A DNA stretch of 64,000 nt from positions 1 to 64,000 of the forward strand of contig NZ_JAKUHT010000006.1 in NCBI RefSeq assembly GCF_022436705.1, written 5' to 3'. Every line of letters starts with the position of its first letter. Position 1 is the first letter of the stretch. Position numbers and translations under genes: made by a program. This DNA comes from Nocardioides sp. CFH 31398 (GTDB lineage: Bacteria; Actinomycetota; Actinomycetes; Propionibacteriales; Nocardioidaceae). Under the pieces are notes generated by a model. It saw only the letters and a program-made list of their open reading frames with translations, did no database searches and was not told where the DNA came from. Shown here one piece after another: positions 1 through 9,130 of this stretch.

Positions 1-1
1 C

Positions 2-418
2 CCGCCGCCGGTGCCGGCCCCGGCCCCGCCGGCCCGGGTCGGCGCGGGCGCAGCGGTCGAGCCGGACCCCAGCGGCGTCATCTGGCAGGGCGACATCGCG
101 TACGCCGGGCCGCTGGTCGTCGACGCCCGGGCGGGCTCGGTGCTGCTCTCGGGCCGGCGGGTCGCCCTGCCGGCCGAGGAGCTCGACCTGCTCGTCGCCC
201 TGCTGCGCACCGGGCGCCGCGTGCGCAGCCGCGCCGACCTCGTCCTCGCCATGCGAGGTGAGGGAGCGACCTCCCACTTCGTCAACGAGGCCGACAAGCG
301 GGTCGTCGACCAGCACGTCGAGAGCCTGCAGCAGCACCTCGGCGACGACCCCGCGAACCCCCGTCTCGTCGAGACGGTGCGGGGCGTGGGCTTCCGCATG
401 GCCGTCCGGCCCGCCTGA
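2..418 (+). CDS. Winged-helix (OmpR/PhoB C-terminal type) regulator, probably 5'-truncated
   Basis: The last ~100 residues form a typical OmpR/PhoB DNA-binding winged helix: a beta-strand start with GRRVALPAEELDLL, helices ending in VVDQHVESLQQHL, and the closing wing RLVETVRGVGFRM. No receiver domain is visible. What precedes the domain is a Pro/Ala-rich stretch that runs open to the window edge, so the true start is probably upstream; GTG at 11 is the only internal candidate. It converges on the 559-4111 operon across a strong hairpin. It could be the end of a response regulator or a stand-alone winged-helix protein, which the window cannot decide. Confidence 0.7.
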   Translation, partial: PPPVPAPAPPARVGAGAAVEPDPSGVIWQGDIAYAGPLVVDARAGSVLLSGRRVALPAEELDLLVALLRTGRRVRSRADLVLAMRGEGATSHFVNEADKRVVDQHVESLQQHLGDDPANPRLVETVRGVGFRMAVRPA

Positions 419-454
419 TCCTGCGCCTCGACGCGACGAGGCCGCCGGAGCTGA

Positions 455-495
455 CCGGCCGGGCCCGGCGGCGGGGGGCCGCCGGGCCCGACCGG
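455..495. terminator. Strong GC hairpin between convergent genes
   Basis: Positions 455-472 pair with 478-495 (18 bp, one mismatch) around a five-G loop. There is no T-tract on either strand. It lies between the stops of the convergent genes ending at 418 and 559, where a bidirectional terminator is expected. Confidence 0.6.
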
Positions 496-558
496 CTCGG
501 TGCCGGCGCCCTGGTGCAGTGGGGGAGGGGCGTGGTCGGAGGGACCCGGCCGACGGGC

Positions 559-1302
559 TCAGTCGCGGGTGACCTTGTCGGACCTCGTCCGCTCGTCGAA
601 GGCGAAGATCGCGACCGGCACGTCGGTGGAGATGGTGCGGCGCACGACGTCGTCGCTGCCCGCGGTGGTCTCGACGTACACGGTCGCGTCGAACGACAGC
701 GTGACGCCGCGGGAGCCGGCGGGCACGGAGCCCAGCTTCTGGTCCTGGAGCTCGAAGGACCCCTTCGGGGAGGTGATGAGCATGCCGTCGGCGTTGCCGG
801 CCGGCTCCGGGTCCAGCGTCACGTCGCGGGCCTCGGCGTCCAGGCGGTAGGGCTCGCGGGCCCGACGGTCGGCCTTCCCGTCCGCGCCGACGACGGTCGA
901 GGTCACGTCGACGTCGCCGAGGTAGACCTCCCGCTTGCTGTCGAACGGGTCCCGCTCGCCGCGGGAGGTGTCGAACGCCTGGATCGTGTAGGTGAAGTAC
1001 TTGCCGCCCTTGGCGAACCACTCGTGGGTCCGCGGGGTGCGGGCGGTCGGGTACATCGTGAGGACGACGTCGATGTCGTCCTCGCCGCGGACCGACAGGT
1101 GCTTCTGGACGGTGCCGTCGCGGGTGAACTCCGAGGCGATCGGGTCGGGTGCGGCCTCGGGGGCCGCGGCGGCCGGCTGCGGGTCGCCGCCGACGAGACC
1201 GGCGGCGGTGTCGACGAGCCCGCAGGACGAGGTCGCCACCGCGGTGGCGGCGAGCAGGGCGCCCAGGGCGAGCCTGGTGCGGAGACGGGACGAGACACTC
1301 AC
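559..1302 (-). CDS. Putative secreted lipoprotein, third gene of the GT2 operon
   Basis: This 247-residue protein has an Arg-rich N-terminus, a hydrophobic stretch and Cys27 preceded by ATSS, a weak lipobox. The mature part is beta-rich and without a family I recognise; mid-protein it has MYPTARTPRTHEWFAKGGKY and it ends in an acidic/basic tail. The GTG start at 1302 overlaps the stop of the glycosyltransferase as GTGA, which fixes the start and implies translational coupling. Cotranslation with a membrane glycosyltransferase and a secreted Ig-like protein suggests a surface role, perhaps an accessory to glycan export. That is inference. Confidence 0.65.
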   Translation of the reverse strand: MSVSSRLRTRLALGALLAATAVATSSCGLVDTAAGLVGGDPQPAAAAPEAAPDPIASEFTRDGTVQKHLSVRGEDDIDVVLTMYPTARTPRTHEWFAKGGKYFTYTIQAFDTSRGERDPFDSKREVYLGDVDVTSTVVGADGKADRRAREPYRLDAEARDVTLDPEPAGNADGMLITSPKGSFELQDQKLGSVPAGSRGVTLSFDATVYVETTAGSDDVVRRTISTDVPVAIFAFDERTRSDKVTRD

Positions 1303-2819
1303 GACTGGAACCCCCGGTTGCGCTTCATGATCTTGAGGACCATCCAGGCGGTCTGGATGACGGTGACGATGCCGAGCAGCGGCCAGCCCACGGCGAGGAC
1401 GGCGGAGCGAAGGTCGACGGAGAGCTGGACCCAGATGGCCAGCCCGGCCAGCACGACGACGAGCAGGGTCAGGTAGGGGTACAGCCAGGCGCTGCCGCGC
1501 CCGCTCTCCGCCTTGGCCTGGGCCGCCCAGTTGTCGGACTGCTGGTGGGAGAAGAACTTGAGCCAGGCGCGGACGAAGTGCCCCATGCGGACCCACATGT
1601 AGACCTCGGCCTGCACGAGCGTGCCCGCGAACAGGTAGTCGCGCTTGTTGGCGTTCGCCATGGAGCGGACGACCTTGAGGTTCAGCAGGATCGCCACCGT
1701 CGGCGGGATCAGCCACCAGGCCTGGAACACGAACGCGTCGATGGTGAGCGAGCCGATGAGCAGCAGGAGGAAGCCGACGCGGGTCAGGATGTTGAGGACC
1801 ATCGAGGCGTGCTCGAACCAGCGCAGCCGCAGGTTCGGGTGGAGCGGTTGGCCGCGGGTGTCGCCGCGCTGGCCGGGCCACATGAGGTCGATGGCGCCGA
1901 AGTTCCACTTGACCTGCTGGGCGTCGAGCGAGCGCAGGGTGGTCATGCCGCCGACGTGGGCGCGGGCCGACGCGCTGATCTTGGTGAGGTAGCCGGCGCT
2001 CTTGATCTGCAGGGAGAGCAGCGAGTCCTCGACCTCGCTGTCGTTCACCCACGGCGTGCGCTGGTGGCTCTGCGCCATGACCTCGCGCAGGGCGCGGGTC
2101 GAGAAGAGCGAGAACTGGCCGCCGAGCACCGCCATGTTGCGGCCCCGCAGCAGGTTCTGCATGTTGAAGGCGGCGAACTGGGCGCGCTGCCCGGCGACCA
2201 GCCAGCGGCCGACGCGGGTGTCCATCGCGCTGTCGTCGATGGAGTAGATGGCGGAGATGCCGCCGATCCGGTCGTCGCTGGTGATCTCGGCGACCAGCGC
2301 CTCGACGGCGTCGGGCTCCGGCGTGGTGTCGCCGTCGACGCCGAGCATGTAGTCGAAGTCGGAGACCAGGGCGAAGCCGTGGTTCAGGGCGCCGACCTTC
2401 TTGTCGGGGTTCACGCCGATGTCGTGGACGTAGATCTCGGTGGTCTGCGTGCCGAGCTCGGTGGTCCGCTCGTGCTTGCCGGCCCAGTGCGACGCGATCT
2501 CGACGGTGTCGTCGCTGGTGTTGTTGACGATCAGGTGGATGACGTCGGGCAGCCGGGTCTGCATCAGCAGGCTGTCGAGGACGCCCCCGATGGTCTCGGC
2601 CTCGTTGTACGCCGGGATCACGCACCCGACGGTCGGGCGGCGCTCCTCGATCGCAGCGACCTCGGCGAGGAACTGCTCGGCGTAGGCGTTCATGCCGGGG
2701 TCGGGGACGCGCACGTAGTGCGGGTCGACCGCGGGGGCGGCGGCCGGGGGGGCCGGCTGCGGGATGACGACCGGGGCCGGGGCCGGGGCGGCGGCGCGGG
2801 TGCGGGTGCGGCGTGTCAT
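1299..2819 (-). CDS. Membrane-bound family 2 glycosyltransferase (cellulose/hyaluronan synthase-like)
   Basis: The 506-residue protein starts with a Pro/Ala linker, then has the GT-A fold start CVIPAYNEAETIGG, the metal/nucleotide DxD in GVDGDTT, an acceptor-type segment ALGGQFSLFSTRAL, the ED motif in DSEVEDSLL, and a QQVKWNFG motif standing where processive synthases have QxxRW. At least four hydrophobic segments follow: two around the VLNILTRVGFLLLLIG region, then AWLYPYLTLLVVVLAGLAIW and VGWPLLGIVTVIQTAWMV. This layout fits a processive beta-glycan synthase in the cytoplasmic membrane. The ATG at 2819 overlaps the upstream stop as ATGA. The acceptor and polymer are unknown. Confidence 0.85.
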   Translation of the reverse strand: MTRRTRTRAAAPAPAPVVIPQPAPPAAAPAVDPHYVRVPDPGMNAYAEQFLAEVAAIEERRPTVGCVIPAYNEAETIGGVLDSLLMQTRLPDVIHLIVNNTSDDTVEIASHWAGKHERTTELGTQTTEIYVHDIGVNPDKKVGALNHGFALVSDFDYMLGVDGDTTPEPDAVEALVAEITSDDRIGGISAIYSIDDSAMDTRVGRWLVAGQRAQFAAFNMQNLLRGRNMAVLGGQFSLFSTRALREVMAQSHQRTPWVNDSEVEDSLLSLQIKSAGYLTKISASARAHVGGMTTLRSLDAQQVKWNFGAIDLMWPGQRGDTRGQPLHPNLRLRWFEHASMVLNILTRVGFLLLLIGSLTIDAFVFQAWWLIPPTVAILLNLKVVRSMANANKRDYLFAGTLVQAEVYMWVRMGHFVRAWLKFFSHQQSDNWAAQAKAESGRGSAWLYPYLTLLVVVLAGLAIWVQLSVDLRSAVLAVGWPLLGIVTVIQTAWMVLKIMKRNRGFQS

Positions 2820-4111
2820 GAGGGGTCCTCGTCGGTGGTGGTGGGCGAGGGGGGGACGGTGGTGTGGCACTGCTCGCCGTCCTGGTCGGCGTCGGGCAGG
2901 TGGGGCAGCCCGAGCCGGCCGAGCACGGTCTCCTGACCGGTCCGGACGGCCACGGGGGCGACGGTGAGGTCGTCGTACTTGCAGTAGCTGGTGCCCCGTC
3001 CGAGGTAGGGGCTGTAGGGCCCGGGGCCGACCACGATCCGCAGGTCGGTGCGGGTGGTGAGCTGGCCGCCGAGGCGGAAGGCGCCGTTCTCGTCGGTGGT
3101 GGCGGAGGCCAGGACGGTGCCCCGCGCGTCCATCAGCTGGACCTGGCCGTCCTCGAGGGGGGCGTCGGGGCGGTTGGCGTCCACCAGGGTGCCGCGGAGC
3201 GAGGCACCGCGCTCGGTGAGCTGCACGGAGTCGAACGCCGGGCGCCCGGGCCGGACCTCCTTGCGCAGGGTGGCCGTGGTGCCCAGGTAGTTGCCGGAGC
3301 CCGGGACGATGACGCGGTAGCGCCCGGGGTAGAGGCCGGTGAAGGTGTAGGAGCCGCCGCGCATCCGGGTGACCCAGAACTGGCCGGTCCGCGCCGAGAC
3401 GGCGGTGGCCCAGCCGTCGCCGGACGCCCTCGAGTCACCGGCGAACACGTCGACGAGCAGGGTGCCGGCCCTCGTTGCGAGCGCGATGTCGACCGGCTTG
3501 TAGGCGCCGGCGCGCAGGCGGGGCAGGTAGAGGCTCTTCGCGGTCCAGCCGCCCTTGGCGTCGTAGGTGAACACCGAGTAGGCGCCGGCGGGCAGGCCTC
3601 CGAGGGCGTAGCCGCCCGAGCTGTCCGCGGTGGTGGTGAAGACCGTCTGGTCCTTCCGCGCGGCGACGACCCGCGCCCGCGGGGCGACCTTGCCGCCCGC
3701 CCTCACGGTCCCGCCGATGGCCGCGCCCTGCACGAGGCGGACGGTGCGCTGCACGGTGCGGCCGGCGACGACGGTGACCTCGACGGTGGACGGCGCCCGC
3801 TTGGTGACGTCGTACGTCGGGCGGCGGTCGCTGACCGTGAGGCGGTAGGTACCGGGCGCGAGGTCGAGGGAGTAGACGCCCCCGGTGACCCGGCGCGTGC
3901 CGCTCCGGGTGCCGTCGGTGCCCGCCCAGGTCAGGTCGGCCGCGCTGTCGCCGAGGCCCACGATCGCTCCGCGCACGCCGCCCGTGGGTCCGGCGGCCTG
4001 CGCCGGGGCCGCCGTGACGACGAGCGCGCTCATCAGCAGGGCCACCACGGTCGGCACGAGGCCGAGCACGATGGTCACGAGGGCCCCCCGGCCCGGCTGG
4101 TCAGTTCGCAT
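2816..4111 (-). CDS. Secreted protein with repeated carboxypeptidase-regulatory/CNA-B-like Ig domains
   Basis: The 431-residue protein begins with a long hydrophobic signal segment (about residues 12-38, ending APAQAA). About four beta-sandwich modules follow, with the signature ...G.Y.L..L..G.Y.. (GVYSLDLAPGTYRL, GGYALGGLPAGAYSV, GSYTFTGLYPGRYRV, GAFRLGGQL). Such modules occur in bacterial surface and transport proteins as Ig-like spacers. The C-terminus is Asp/Thr/Pro-rich with one Cys. It is the first gene of a three-gene coupled operon (ATGA into the GT2 gene). No catalytic motif is visible. No good ribosome-binding site precedes ATG 4111. Confidence 0.75.
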   Translation of the reverse strand: MRTDQPGRGALVTIVLGLVPTVVALLMSALVVTAAPAQAAGPTGGVRGAIVGLGDSAADLTWAGTDGTRSGTRRVTGGVYSLDLAPGTYRLTVSDRRPTYDVTKRAPSTVEVTVVAGRTVQRTVRLVQGAAIGGTVRAGGKVAPRARVVAARKDQTVFTTTADSSGGYALGGLPAGAYSVFTYDAKGGWTAKSLYLPRLRAGAYKPVDIALATRAGTLLVDVFAGDSRASGDGWATAVSARTGQFWVTRMRGGSYTFTGLYPGRYRVIVPGSGNYLGTTATLRKEVRPGRPAFDSVQLTERGASLRGTLVDANRPDAPLEDGQVQLMDARGTVLASATTDENGAFRLGGQLTTRTDLRIVVGPGPYSPYLGRGTSYCKYDDLTVAPVAVRTGQETVLGRLGLPHLPDADQDGEQCHTTVPPSPTTTDEDPS

Positions 4112-4320
4112 GTCTCGACGCTAGGAGGCAGTTGACGCCTCAACCAGTGGCTTGGGGAAGCCTGCAGGGGATGTGGAGGGGGCCCTGAGGACGCCCGGCG
4201 CAAGTGATGAGGCTGTCTTGAGGAACGGCGTGACCGGGATCTCCTGGGGCCCCGGGGCAACCGATCGGTCGCCCCGTCCGTAGACGGGGTGAGAGGCTGC
4301 AGGCACGACGGGGAGGCGAC

Positions 4321-5205
4321 GTGGGGATCGACTGGGAGCGCGAGCTGGATCGCGCCATCGCGCCGGGCGGCGACCGGCCGCCGTCCGACTTCGTGGCGCC
4401 GGGACGTCGTGCGCTGCGTCGTCGCCGGACGGCCGTCAGCGCGGCGTCGGCGGCCGCGGTGGCGGTCGTGGTGGGCCTGGGGTCCCTGGTGGGCGGCTCC
4501 GCGGGGCTCGTCGGGGAGCCACCCGCGGGCATCGGTGTCGCGGAGGACCCGTCGCAGGGTCCGTCGGAGGGCGGCACGGTCGACCGGGTCGAGGACGGGC
4601 CGACCCGCGGGGGCGCCGCGGACCTTCGGATGTCCTGCCGGATGTGGGACGCCGAGCCCCACCCCGCCCGCTACGACGGCCGCGGCACCCTCTGCCTGGC
4701 GGAGGGGGCGGAGGTCCTCGAGCGGGTCCCCGACCCCCTGGGCTACGGCTCGGCGGGCAAGTCCGTGGGCCTGCACCTCGCCGTCGACGGCGGCGAGCAG
4801 TTCGCCCTCGCGACGTGGCGCCCGGACGACCGCTCCCAGGTCTCGGACCGCGCTGCGGGTGAGCTGAGCGACTGGCTGCCCGCCCAGGTGGCCGCCCAGC
4901 GCGACCGCGACGTCGACGCGGCCGCGGAGGGCTGGGTCAGCCTGACCGACGACGGCGAGATGGTCGCGGGCCCGGGCGTCGACCTCGTCGAGCTGGTCGA
5001 GGTCGACCTCGGCCCCGGCTTCGCGCCCGACGGTGTCTCGTCGTGGGCGGCCGAGCTGCGGGTCGACGGCGTCCGCGAGCTGGTGCTGCTGCGCAACCTC
5101 GCCGACGGCACCGAGGTCGTCCGGCAGAGCGGCGACTTCGCGACCTTCGAGGCGTTCGTCGCCGACGCGGAGGAGCGCTACCCGGAGATCGGCGGTTCCT
5201 GGTGA
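4321..5205 (+). CDS. Single-pass membrane protein coupled upstream of a SigE-type sigma factor (candidate anti-sigma)
   Basis: The 294-residue protein has about 45 cytoplasmic residues starting WERELDRAI, one hydrophobic helix (AVSAASAAAVAVVVGLGSLV), then an acidic extracytoplasmic domain with two Cys (SCRMWDAE and TLCLAEG). The GTG start follows GGGGAGG. The stop overlaps the sigma factor start as GTGA. Membrane topology plus coupling suggests it could hold the sigma factor, but there is no ZAS-type zinc motif, and anti-sigma genes usually follow the sigma gene rather than precede it. I do not recognise the family. Confidence 0.6.
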   Translation: MGIDWERELDRAIAPGGDRPPSDFVAPGRRALRRRRTAVSAASAAAVAVVVGLGSLVGGSAGLVGEPPAGIGVAEDPSQGPSEGGTVDRVEDGPTRGGAADLRMSCRMWDAEPHPARYDGRGTLCLAEGAEVLERVPDPLGYGSAGKSVGLHLAVDGGEQFALATWRPDDRSQVSDRAAGELSDWLPAQVAAQRDRDVDAAAEGWVSLTDDGEMVAGPGVDLVELVEVDLGPGFAPDGVSSWAAELRVDGVRELVLLRNLADGTEVVRQSGDFATFEAFVADAEERYPEIGGSW

Positions 5206-5693
5206 GGAAGGCCGACCGCGAGGCGGAGTACGTCGACTTCGTGGCCGCCCGGCAGGCCCACCTGCGTCGCATCGCGCGTGGCGTGTGCCGCGACCACCAC
5301 CAGGCCGAGGACGTCCTGCAGAACGCCCTGGTCAAGCTCTACGTGGCGTGGCCGCGCGTGCGTCTCGAGAACGCGGAGGCCTACACGCGCCGCATCATCG
5401 TGCGCGCGCACCTCGACGAGGTGCGCCGCCCCTTCCGCTCCCGCGAGGTCGTCGGGCTGGACGGCCACGACCGCGGGGCGCCCGAGGGTGCGTCGTACGA
5501 GGACCGCAGCGCGCTCACCGAGGCCCTGCGGGCGCTGCCGGAGATGCAGCGCAAGGTGGTCGTGCTGCGCCACTGGGTGGGGCTGTCGACGAAGGAGACC
5601 GCAGCCGACCTGGGCATCGCGGAGGGCACCGTGAAGTCGTACTGCTCACGGGCGCTGACCCGGCTCGAGGTCGCCCTGGCCGCCACGTCGTGA
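5202..5693 (+). CDS. SigE-family RNA polymerase sigma factor (ECF)
   Basis: The 163-residue protein has sigma region 2 ([16 protein letters not shown], then [19 protein letters not shown] with [15 protein letters not shown]) and region 4 ([20 protein letters not shown], then [21 protein letters not shown]). Length and motifs match the actinobacterial SigE family of small ECF factors. The GTG at 5202 overlaps the upstream stop, so both are made from one message. Its 3' end overlaps the convergent PLP gene by 48 bp. Confidence 0.88.
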   Translation: MRKADREAEYVDFVAARQAHLRRIARGVCRDHHQAEDVLQNALVKLYVAWPRVRLENAEAYTRRIIVRAHLDEVRRPFRSREVVGLDGHDRGAPEGASYEDRSALTEALRALPEMQRKVVVLRHWVGLSTKETAADLGIAEGTVKSYCSRALTRLEVALAATS

Positions 5694-6908
5694 CCCTCGG
5701 CGCCGTGCCACGGCGGCGCCCGCGCGGGTCAGGGCCTCGGTGAGCACCTCGGTGGTGGTGGCGTAGTTCAGACGCACGTGCCCCGCGCCCCCGGTGCCGA
5801 ACGCGTGACCGGCGCTGAGGGCCACCCGGGCCTCGTCGAGGAAGAACCGGGCCGGACCGGCGAGGTCGGTCATCTCGCCGGGCCCGTCCACGGTCGTCTC
5901 GCCCCCGGACGGCAGGCCGAGCGACCGGCAGTCGAGCCAGGCCAGGTAGGTGCCCTCCGGGTGGGTGAACCCGACACCCGGCAGGTGCTCGGCGACCAGG
6001 TCGCCCAGCAGCGCCCGCTTGCCGGCGAGGCCGGCGAGCAGCGCGTCCAGCCACGGCTCGCCGTGCGCCATCGCGGCGGTGTGGGCGAGGACGGCGACGT
6101 GGCTCGCCCCGTGACCCACCTCCTCGGGCAGGCGGGCGAGGTCGTCGGCGGCCTCGGGTCCGGCCACGAGGACCGCCGCCTTCAGGCCCGCCAGGTTCCA
6201 CGTCTTCGACGCCGACGTGACCGCGAAGGCGTCCTCGGCCCCGGCGACGCTCAGGTACGGCGTGAACGAGGCGCCGTCGAGGACCAGCGGCGCGTGGATC
6301 TCGTCGGCGACGACCCGGGCGCCGTGGCGGCGCGCCACCGCGGCGACCGCCTCCAGCTCGGCGCGCGTGTGCACGGCGCCGGTGGGGTTGTGGGGGTTGC
6401 TCATCAGGTACGCCGCCCGCCCGCCGCCGGCGACCGCCTCGCCCAGCAGCCGGTCGAGGTCGTCGACGTCGAGACGGCCCTCGGCGCTCAGCGCGGCCTC
6501 GACGACCCGGCGTCCGTCGTGGGCGACGAAGGCCGCGAACGGCGGGTAGACCGGCGCGCTGACGACGACCGTGTCACCGGGGTCGGTGACCAGCCGCACC
6601 GTCTCGACGACCCCCTGCATGACGTCGGGGACCAGCGCGGTGCGCCCCACGTCCACGCCGCTCCAGCCCCACCGCCGCTCGGCGAAGCCGGCCAGCGCCT
6701 CGGCGTACGCCGTCCCGACGGGGTAGCCGGTGTCCCCGCGCCGCATCGCGACCGACACCGCCTCGACCACCGGCTCCGCCAGGACGACGTCCATCTCGGC
6801 CACCCACAGCGGCAGCACGTCGGCGGGGTACTGCCGCCACTTGATGCTGGTGCGCTGGCGCAGCTCGGCGAGGCTCAGCTGCTCGAGGGGGTCCGCGACG
6901 CTCGTCAT
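5646..6908 (-). CDS. MalY/PatB-type PLP-dependent C-S lyase/aminotransferase
   Basis: The 420-residue fold-type I PLP enzyme has [10 protein letters not shown] near the N-terminus, [10 protein letters not shown], the [12 protein letters not shown] aspartate segment, the Schiff-base lysine in [13 protein letters not shown] and VRLNYATT near the C-terminus. These are the hallmarks of the MalY/PatB cystathionine beta-lyase group. ATG 6908 is preferred because homology begins there. The last ~20 residues are Arg/Gly-rich, look untypical and overlap the sigma gene on the other strand. It lies 56 bp downstream of the LysR gene in the same direction and may be cotranscribed with it. Confidence 0.82.
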   Translation of the reverse strand: MTSVADPLEQLSLAELRQRTSIKWRQYPADVLPLWVAEMDVVLAEPVVEAVSVAMRRGDTGYPVGTAYAEALAGFAERRWGWSGVDVGRTALVPDVMQGVVETVRLVTDPGDTVVVSAPVYPPFAAFVAHDGRRVVEAALSAEGRLDVDDLDRLLGEAVAGGGRAAYLMSNPHNPTGAVHTRAELEAVAAVARRHGARVVADEIHAPLVLDGASFTPYLSVAGAEDAFAVTSASKTWNLAGLKAAVLVAGPEAADDLARLPEEVGHGASHVAVLAHTAAMAHGEPWLDALLAGLAGKRALLGDLVAEHLPGVGFTHPEGTYLAWLDCRSLGLPSGGETTVDGPGEMTDLAGPARFFLDEARVALSAGHAFGTGGAGHVRLNYATTTEVLTEALTRAGAAVARRRGSRRGGQGDLEPGQRP

Positions 6909-6964
6909 GGCCCCAGCGAACCACCCCGGCCGCCGCGGTCGCCGGACGGCGGTCGTCGACCACC

Positions 6965-7849
6965 TCAGGGGGCGGCGCCCATGGCCGCGAGGGCGGTGGC
7001 GACGCGGGGGTGGGCGCGGGCGCCGGTGCGGGCCACGCCGAGCAGGTGGCGGGCCGGGCGGGGGTCGCCGGTGAGCGGCACGCGGACGATGTCGTAGACC
7101 GAGGGCAGGTTCGCGAGCTGCGGCACCAGCGCGACGCCGAGGCCCGCGTGGACGAGCGCGGCGCCGGTGTCCCACTCGACCGCCTCGTGGGCCAGGTCGG
7201 GGGTGAAGCCCGCCGCGAGGCAGGCGCCGGCGACGAGGCGGTGGTACGGGCGGCCGGGCCGGTCCATGATCCACGGCTCGCCGGCCGCGTCGGCCAGCGA
7301 GACGGACGCCCGCCCGGCGAGGGGATGGTCCCGCGGGACGAGGAGGTCGAGGGGGTCCTCACCCAGCGGGTGCTGCTCGAAGCGCCGGTCGCTGCGCGAC
7401 GGCGTCGCCTCCGTCGCCACGACGACGGCGAGGTCCGCGCGCTCGGCGAGCAGCAGGTCGAAGCACTCCACGGGGTCGGCCTCGACGATCCGGACGACGG
7501 TGCCGGGGTGCTGGTCGGCCACCGCGCGGGCGGCGCGGGGGAGCAGCGTCGCCGCCGCCGTCGAGAACCCGCACAGCGTCAGGTGGCCGCCGGGGCCGGC
7601 CTGCACCCGTGCCCGCGCCGCCTCCCAGCTCGCCGCCACCTCGTGCGCGTGGTCGAGCAGCACGAGCGCCGCCTCGGTCAGCCGGACGCCGCGCCCCTGC
7701 GGCTCGACGACCGGGGCGCCGACCTCCTTCGCCAGCGACCGCAGCTGCGCCGAGACCGCGGAGGGGCTGTACCCGCTCGCCTCGGCCGCGGCGGTGACGC
7801 TGCCGTGCTGCGCGACGAGGCGCAGGGCGTGGAGGCGCGCGTCGAGCAT
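6965..7849 (-). CDS. LysR-family transcriptional regulator
   Basis: The 294-residue protein has an N-terminal winged HTH ([20 protein letters not shown] then [17 protein letters not shown]) and a periplasmic-binding-protein-like effector domain from about residue 85. ATG 7849 is preceded by AAGGA. It is divergent from the enolase-superfamily gene with only 84 bp between the starts, the classic LysR arrangement, so it probably controls the betaine-type operon and perhaps itself. A motif in this intergenic region recurs before the second operon gene. Confidence 0.88.
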   Translation of the reverse strand: MLDARLHALRLVAQHGSVTAAAEASGYSPSAVSAQLRSLAKEVGAPVVEPQGRGVRLTEAALVLLDHAHEVAASWEAARARVQAGPGGHLTLCGFSTAAATLLPRAARAVADQHPGTVVRIVEADPVECFDLLLAERADLAVVVATEATPSRSDRRFEQHPLGEDPLDLLVPRDHPLAGRASVSLADAAGEPWIMDRPGRPYHRLVAGACLAAGFTPDLAHEAVEWDTGAALVHAGLGVALVPQLANLPSVYDIVRVPLTGDPRPARHLLGVARTGARAHPRVATALAAMGAAP

Positions 7850-7860
7850 GCAGGATCCTT

Positions 7861-7900
7861 GCACGATCGGCCTCGGACCCTCGCGATGGTCCGCATCGTC
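7861..7900. promoter_or_regulatory. Candidate operator, copy 1 of a motif shared with 9069-9108
   Basis: GCACGATC at 7861, the 10-mer TCGCGATGGT at 7881-7890 and GCATCGTC at 7893 have the same spacing as GCACGGTC, TCGCGATGGT and GCACGGTC at 9069, 9089 and 9101. The end elements are direct repeats 32 bp apart, about three helical turns. It lies between the divergent LysR and epimerase genes. Confidence 0.5.
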
Positions 7901-7933
7901 GAGGGCGGTGGAGACTGGCCCGGTGATGACCCC

Positions 7934-9043
7934 GTGAGGATCGAGGAGATCGCCGTCTTCTCCCACCCGCTGCCGGTCGTGGGTGGGACCTACCGGATCG
8001 CGAGCGGCGAGGTCGACGCCCTCGACAGCACGCTCGTGCGCCTGACCGCGGACGACGGCTCCGTCGGCTGGGGCGAGACCTGCCCGGTGGGCCCGACGTA
8101 CCAGCCGCACCACGCCCTCGGCGCGCGTGCGGCGCTGGCCGAGCTCGGCCCCGCCCTGCTCGGTGCCGACCCCACGCACCTGCGCGGTTTGCACCGCACG
8201 ATGGACGGCGCGCTCGCGGGCCACCGCTACGCCAAGGCCGCCGTCGACGTCGCCGCCCACGACCTCGTCGCGCGCGCCCGCGGCGTCCGCGTCGCCGACC
8301 TCCTGGGCGGACCGCTCGTCGACTCGGTGCCGTCCTACTACGCGACGGGCGTCGGCGAGCCCGACGAGGTGGCGGAGGTCGCGGCCGCGAAGGTCGCCGC
8401 GGGCTACCGCCGGGTCCAGGTCAAGATCGGCGGGCGACCGGTCGAGGTCGACGTCGAGGTCGTCCGCCGGGTGTGGGGGCGGCTCGCCGGCACCGGGGCG
8501 CGGCTGGTCGTCGACGGCAACCGCTCGTTGACCACCGCGGACGTCGTCCGGCTGAGCCAGCAGTGTCGCGACGTGCCGCTGGTGCTCGAGCAGCCCTGCG
8601 ACTCGCTCGCGGAGATCGAGGCGGTCCGTGACCGCCTCGCCCATCCCGTCCTCCTCGACGAGGCGGGCACCGACCTCGCCACCGCCGTCCGCGCGGCCGG
8701 CCGCGGCGCCGTCGACGGGTTCGCCATGAAGGTCACCCGGATCGGCGGGCTGCTGCCGATGGCGACGTTCCGCGACGTCTGCGAGGCGACGTCGCTGCCG
8801 CACGCCGTGGACGACGCGTGGGGCGGCGACGTCATCGCGGCCGCCTGCGTGCAGCTGGCCTCCACGGTGAGCCCGCGCCTGCTCGAGGGCGTGTGGATCG
8901 CCCAGCCCCACATCGCCGAGCACCTCGACCCGGACCACGGCCCCGAGGTGGTCGACGGCCGGATCGCGTTGCCCGACGGACCGGGGCTCGGCGTCGTGCC
9001 GCGCGAGGACCTGCTCGGGGTGCCGGTCGTCGTCCACGGCTGA
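7934..9043 (+). CDS. Enolase-superfamily (MLE/MR subgroup) enzyme, probable hydroxyproline-betaine epimerase
   Basis: The 369-residue protein has an N-terminal capping domain and a C-terminal barrel. Visible residues include VQVKIG (second Lys of the K-x-K strand; the first is Gln), metal ligands in [14 protein letters not shown] and LLDEAGTD, and the opposite-face base Lys in MKVTRIGG. Lysines on both faces fit a 1,1-proton-transfer racemase/epimerase such as HpbD or a cis-3-hydroxyproline dehydratase. Its neighbours (StcD-like flavoprotein, Rieske demethylase and reductase) favour an HpbD role on 4-hydroxyproline betaine or proline betaine. GTG 7934 is chosen by homology; an upstream in-frame ATG lies inside the putative operator. 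Confidence 0.75.
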   Translation: MRIEEIAVFSHPLPVVGGTYRIASGEVDALDSTLVRLTADDGSVGWGETCPVGPTYQPHHALGARAALAELGPALLGADPTHLRGLHRTMDGALAGHRYAKAAVDVAAHDLVARARGVRVADLLGGPLVDSVPSYYATGVGEPDEVAEVAAAKVAAGYRRVQVKIGGRPVEVDVEVVRRVWGRLAGTGARLVVDGNRSLTTADVVRLSQQCRDVPLVLEQPCDSLAEIEAVRDRLAHPVLLDEAGTDLATAVRAAGRGAVDGFAMKVTRIGGLLPMATFRDVCEATSLPHAVDDAWGGDVIAAACVQLASTVSPRLLEGVWIAQPHIAEHLDPDHGPEVVDGRIALPDGPGLGVVPREDLLGVPVVVHG

Positions 9044-9052
9044 CACCGGGCG

Positions 9053-9075
9053 ACCGTGCACTCCAGGCGCACGGT
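9053..9075. promoter_or_regulatory. Inverted repeat ACCGTGC-N9-GCACGGT
   Basis: ACCGTGC (9053-9059) and GCACGGT (9069-9075) form a perfect 7-bp inverted repeat with a 9-nt spacer in the 87-bp gap before the StcD-like gene. The right arm is also the first element of the motif shared with 7861-7900, so this looks like regulator binding rather than termination. Confidence 0.4.
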
Positions 9076-9108
9076 CCTACCTTGTTTCTCGCGATGGTGT
9101 GCACGGTC
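9069..9108. promoter_or_regulatory. Candidate operator, copy 2 of the motif at 7861-7900
   Basis: GCACGGTC at 9069, TCGCGATGGT at 9089-9098 and GCACGGTC at 9101 repeat the layout found before the epimerase gene. Of 40 aligned positions about 26 are identical, with the 10-mer perfect. This suggests a second regulated promoter inside the cluster. Confidence 0.5.
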
Positions 9109-9130
9109 CCTGACTTGCAGACTGACGCTC

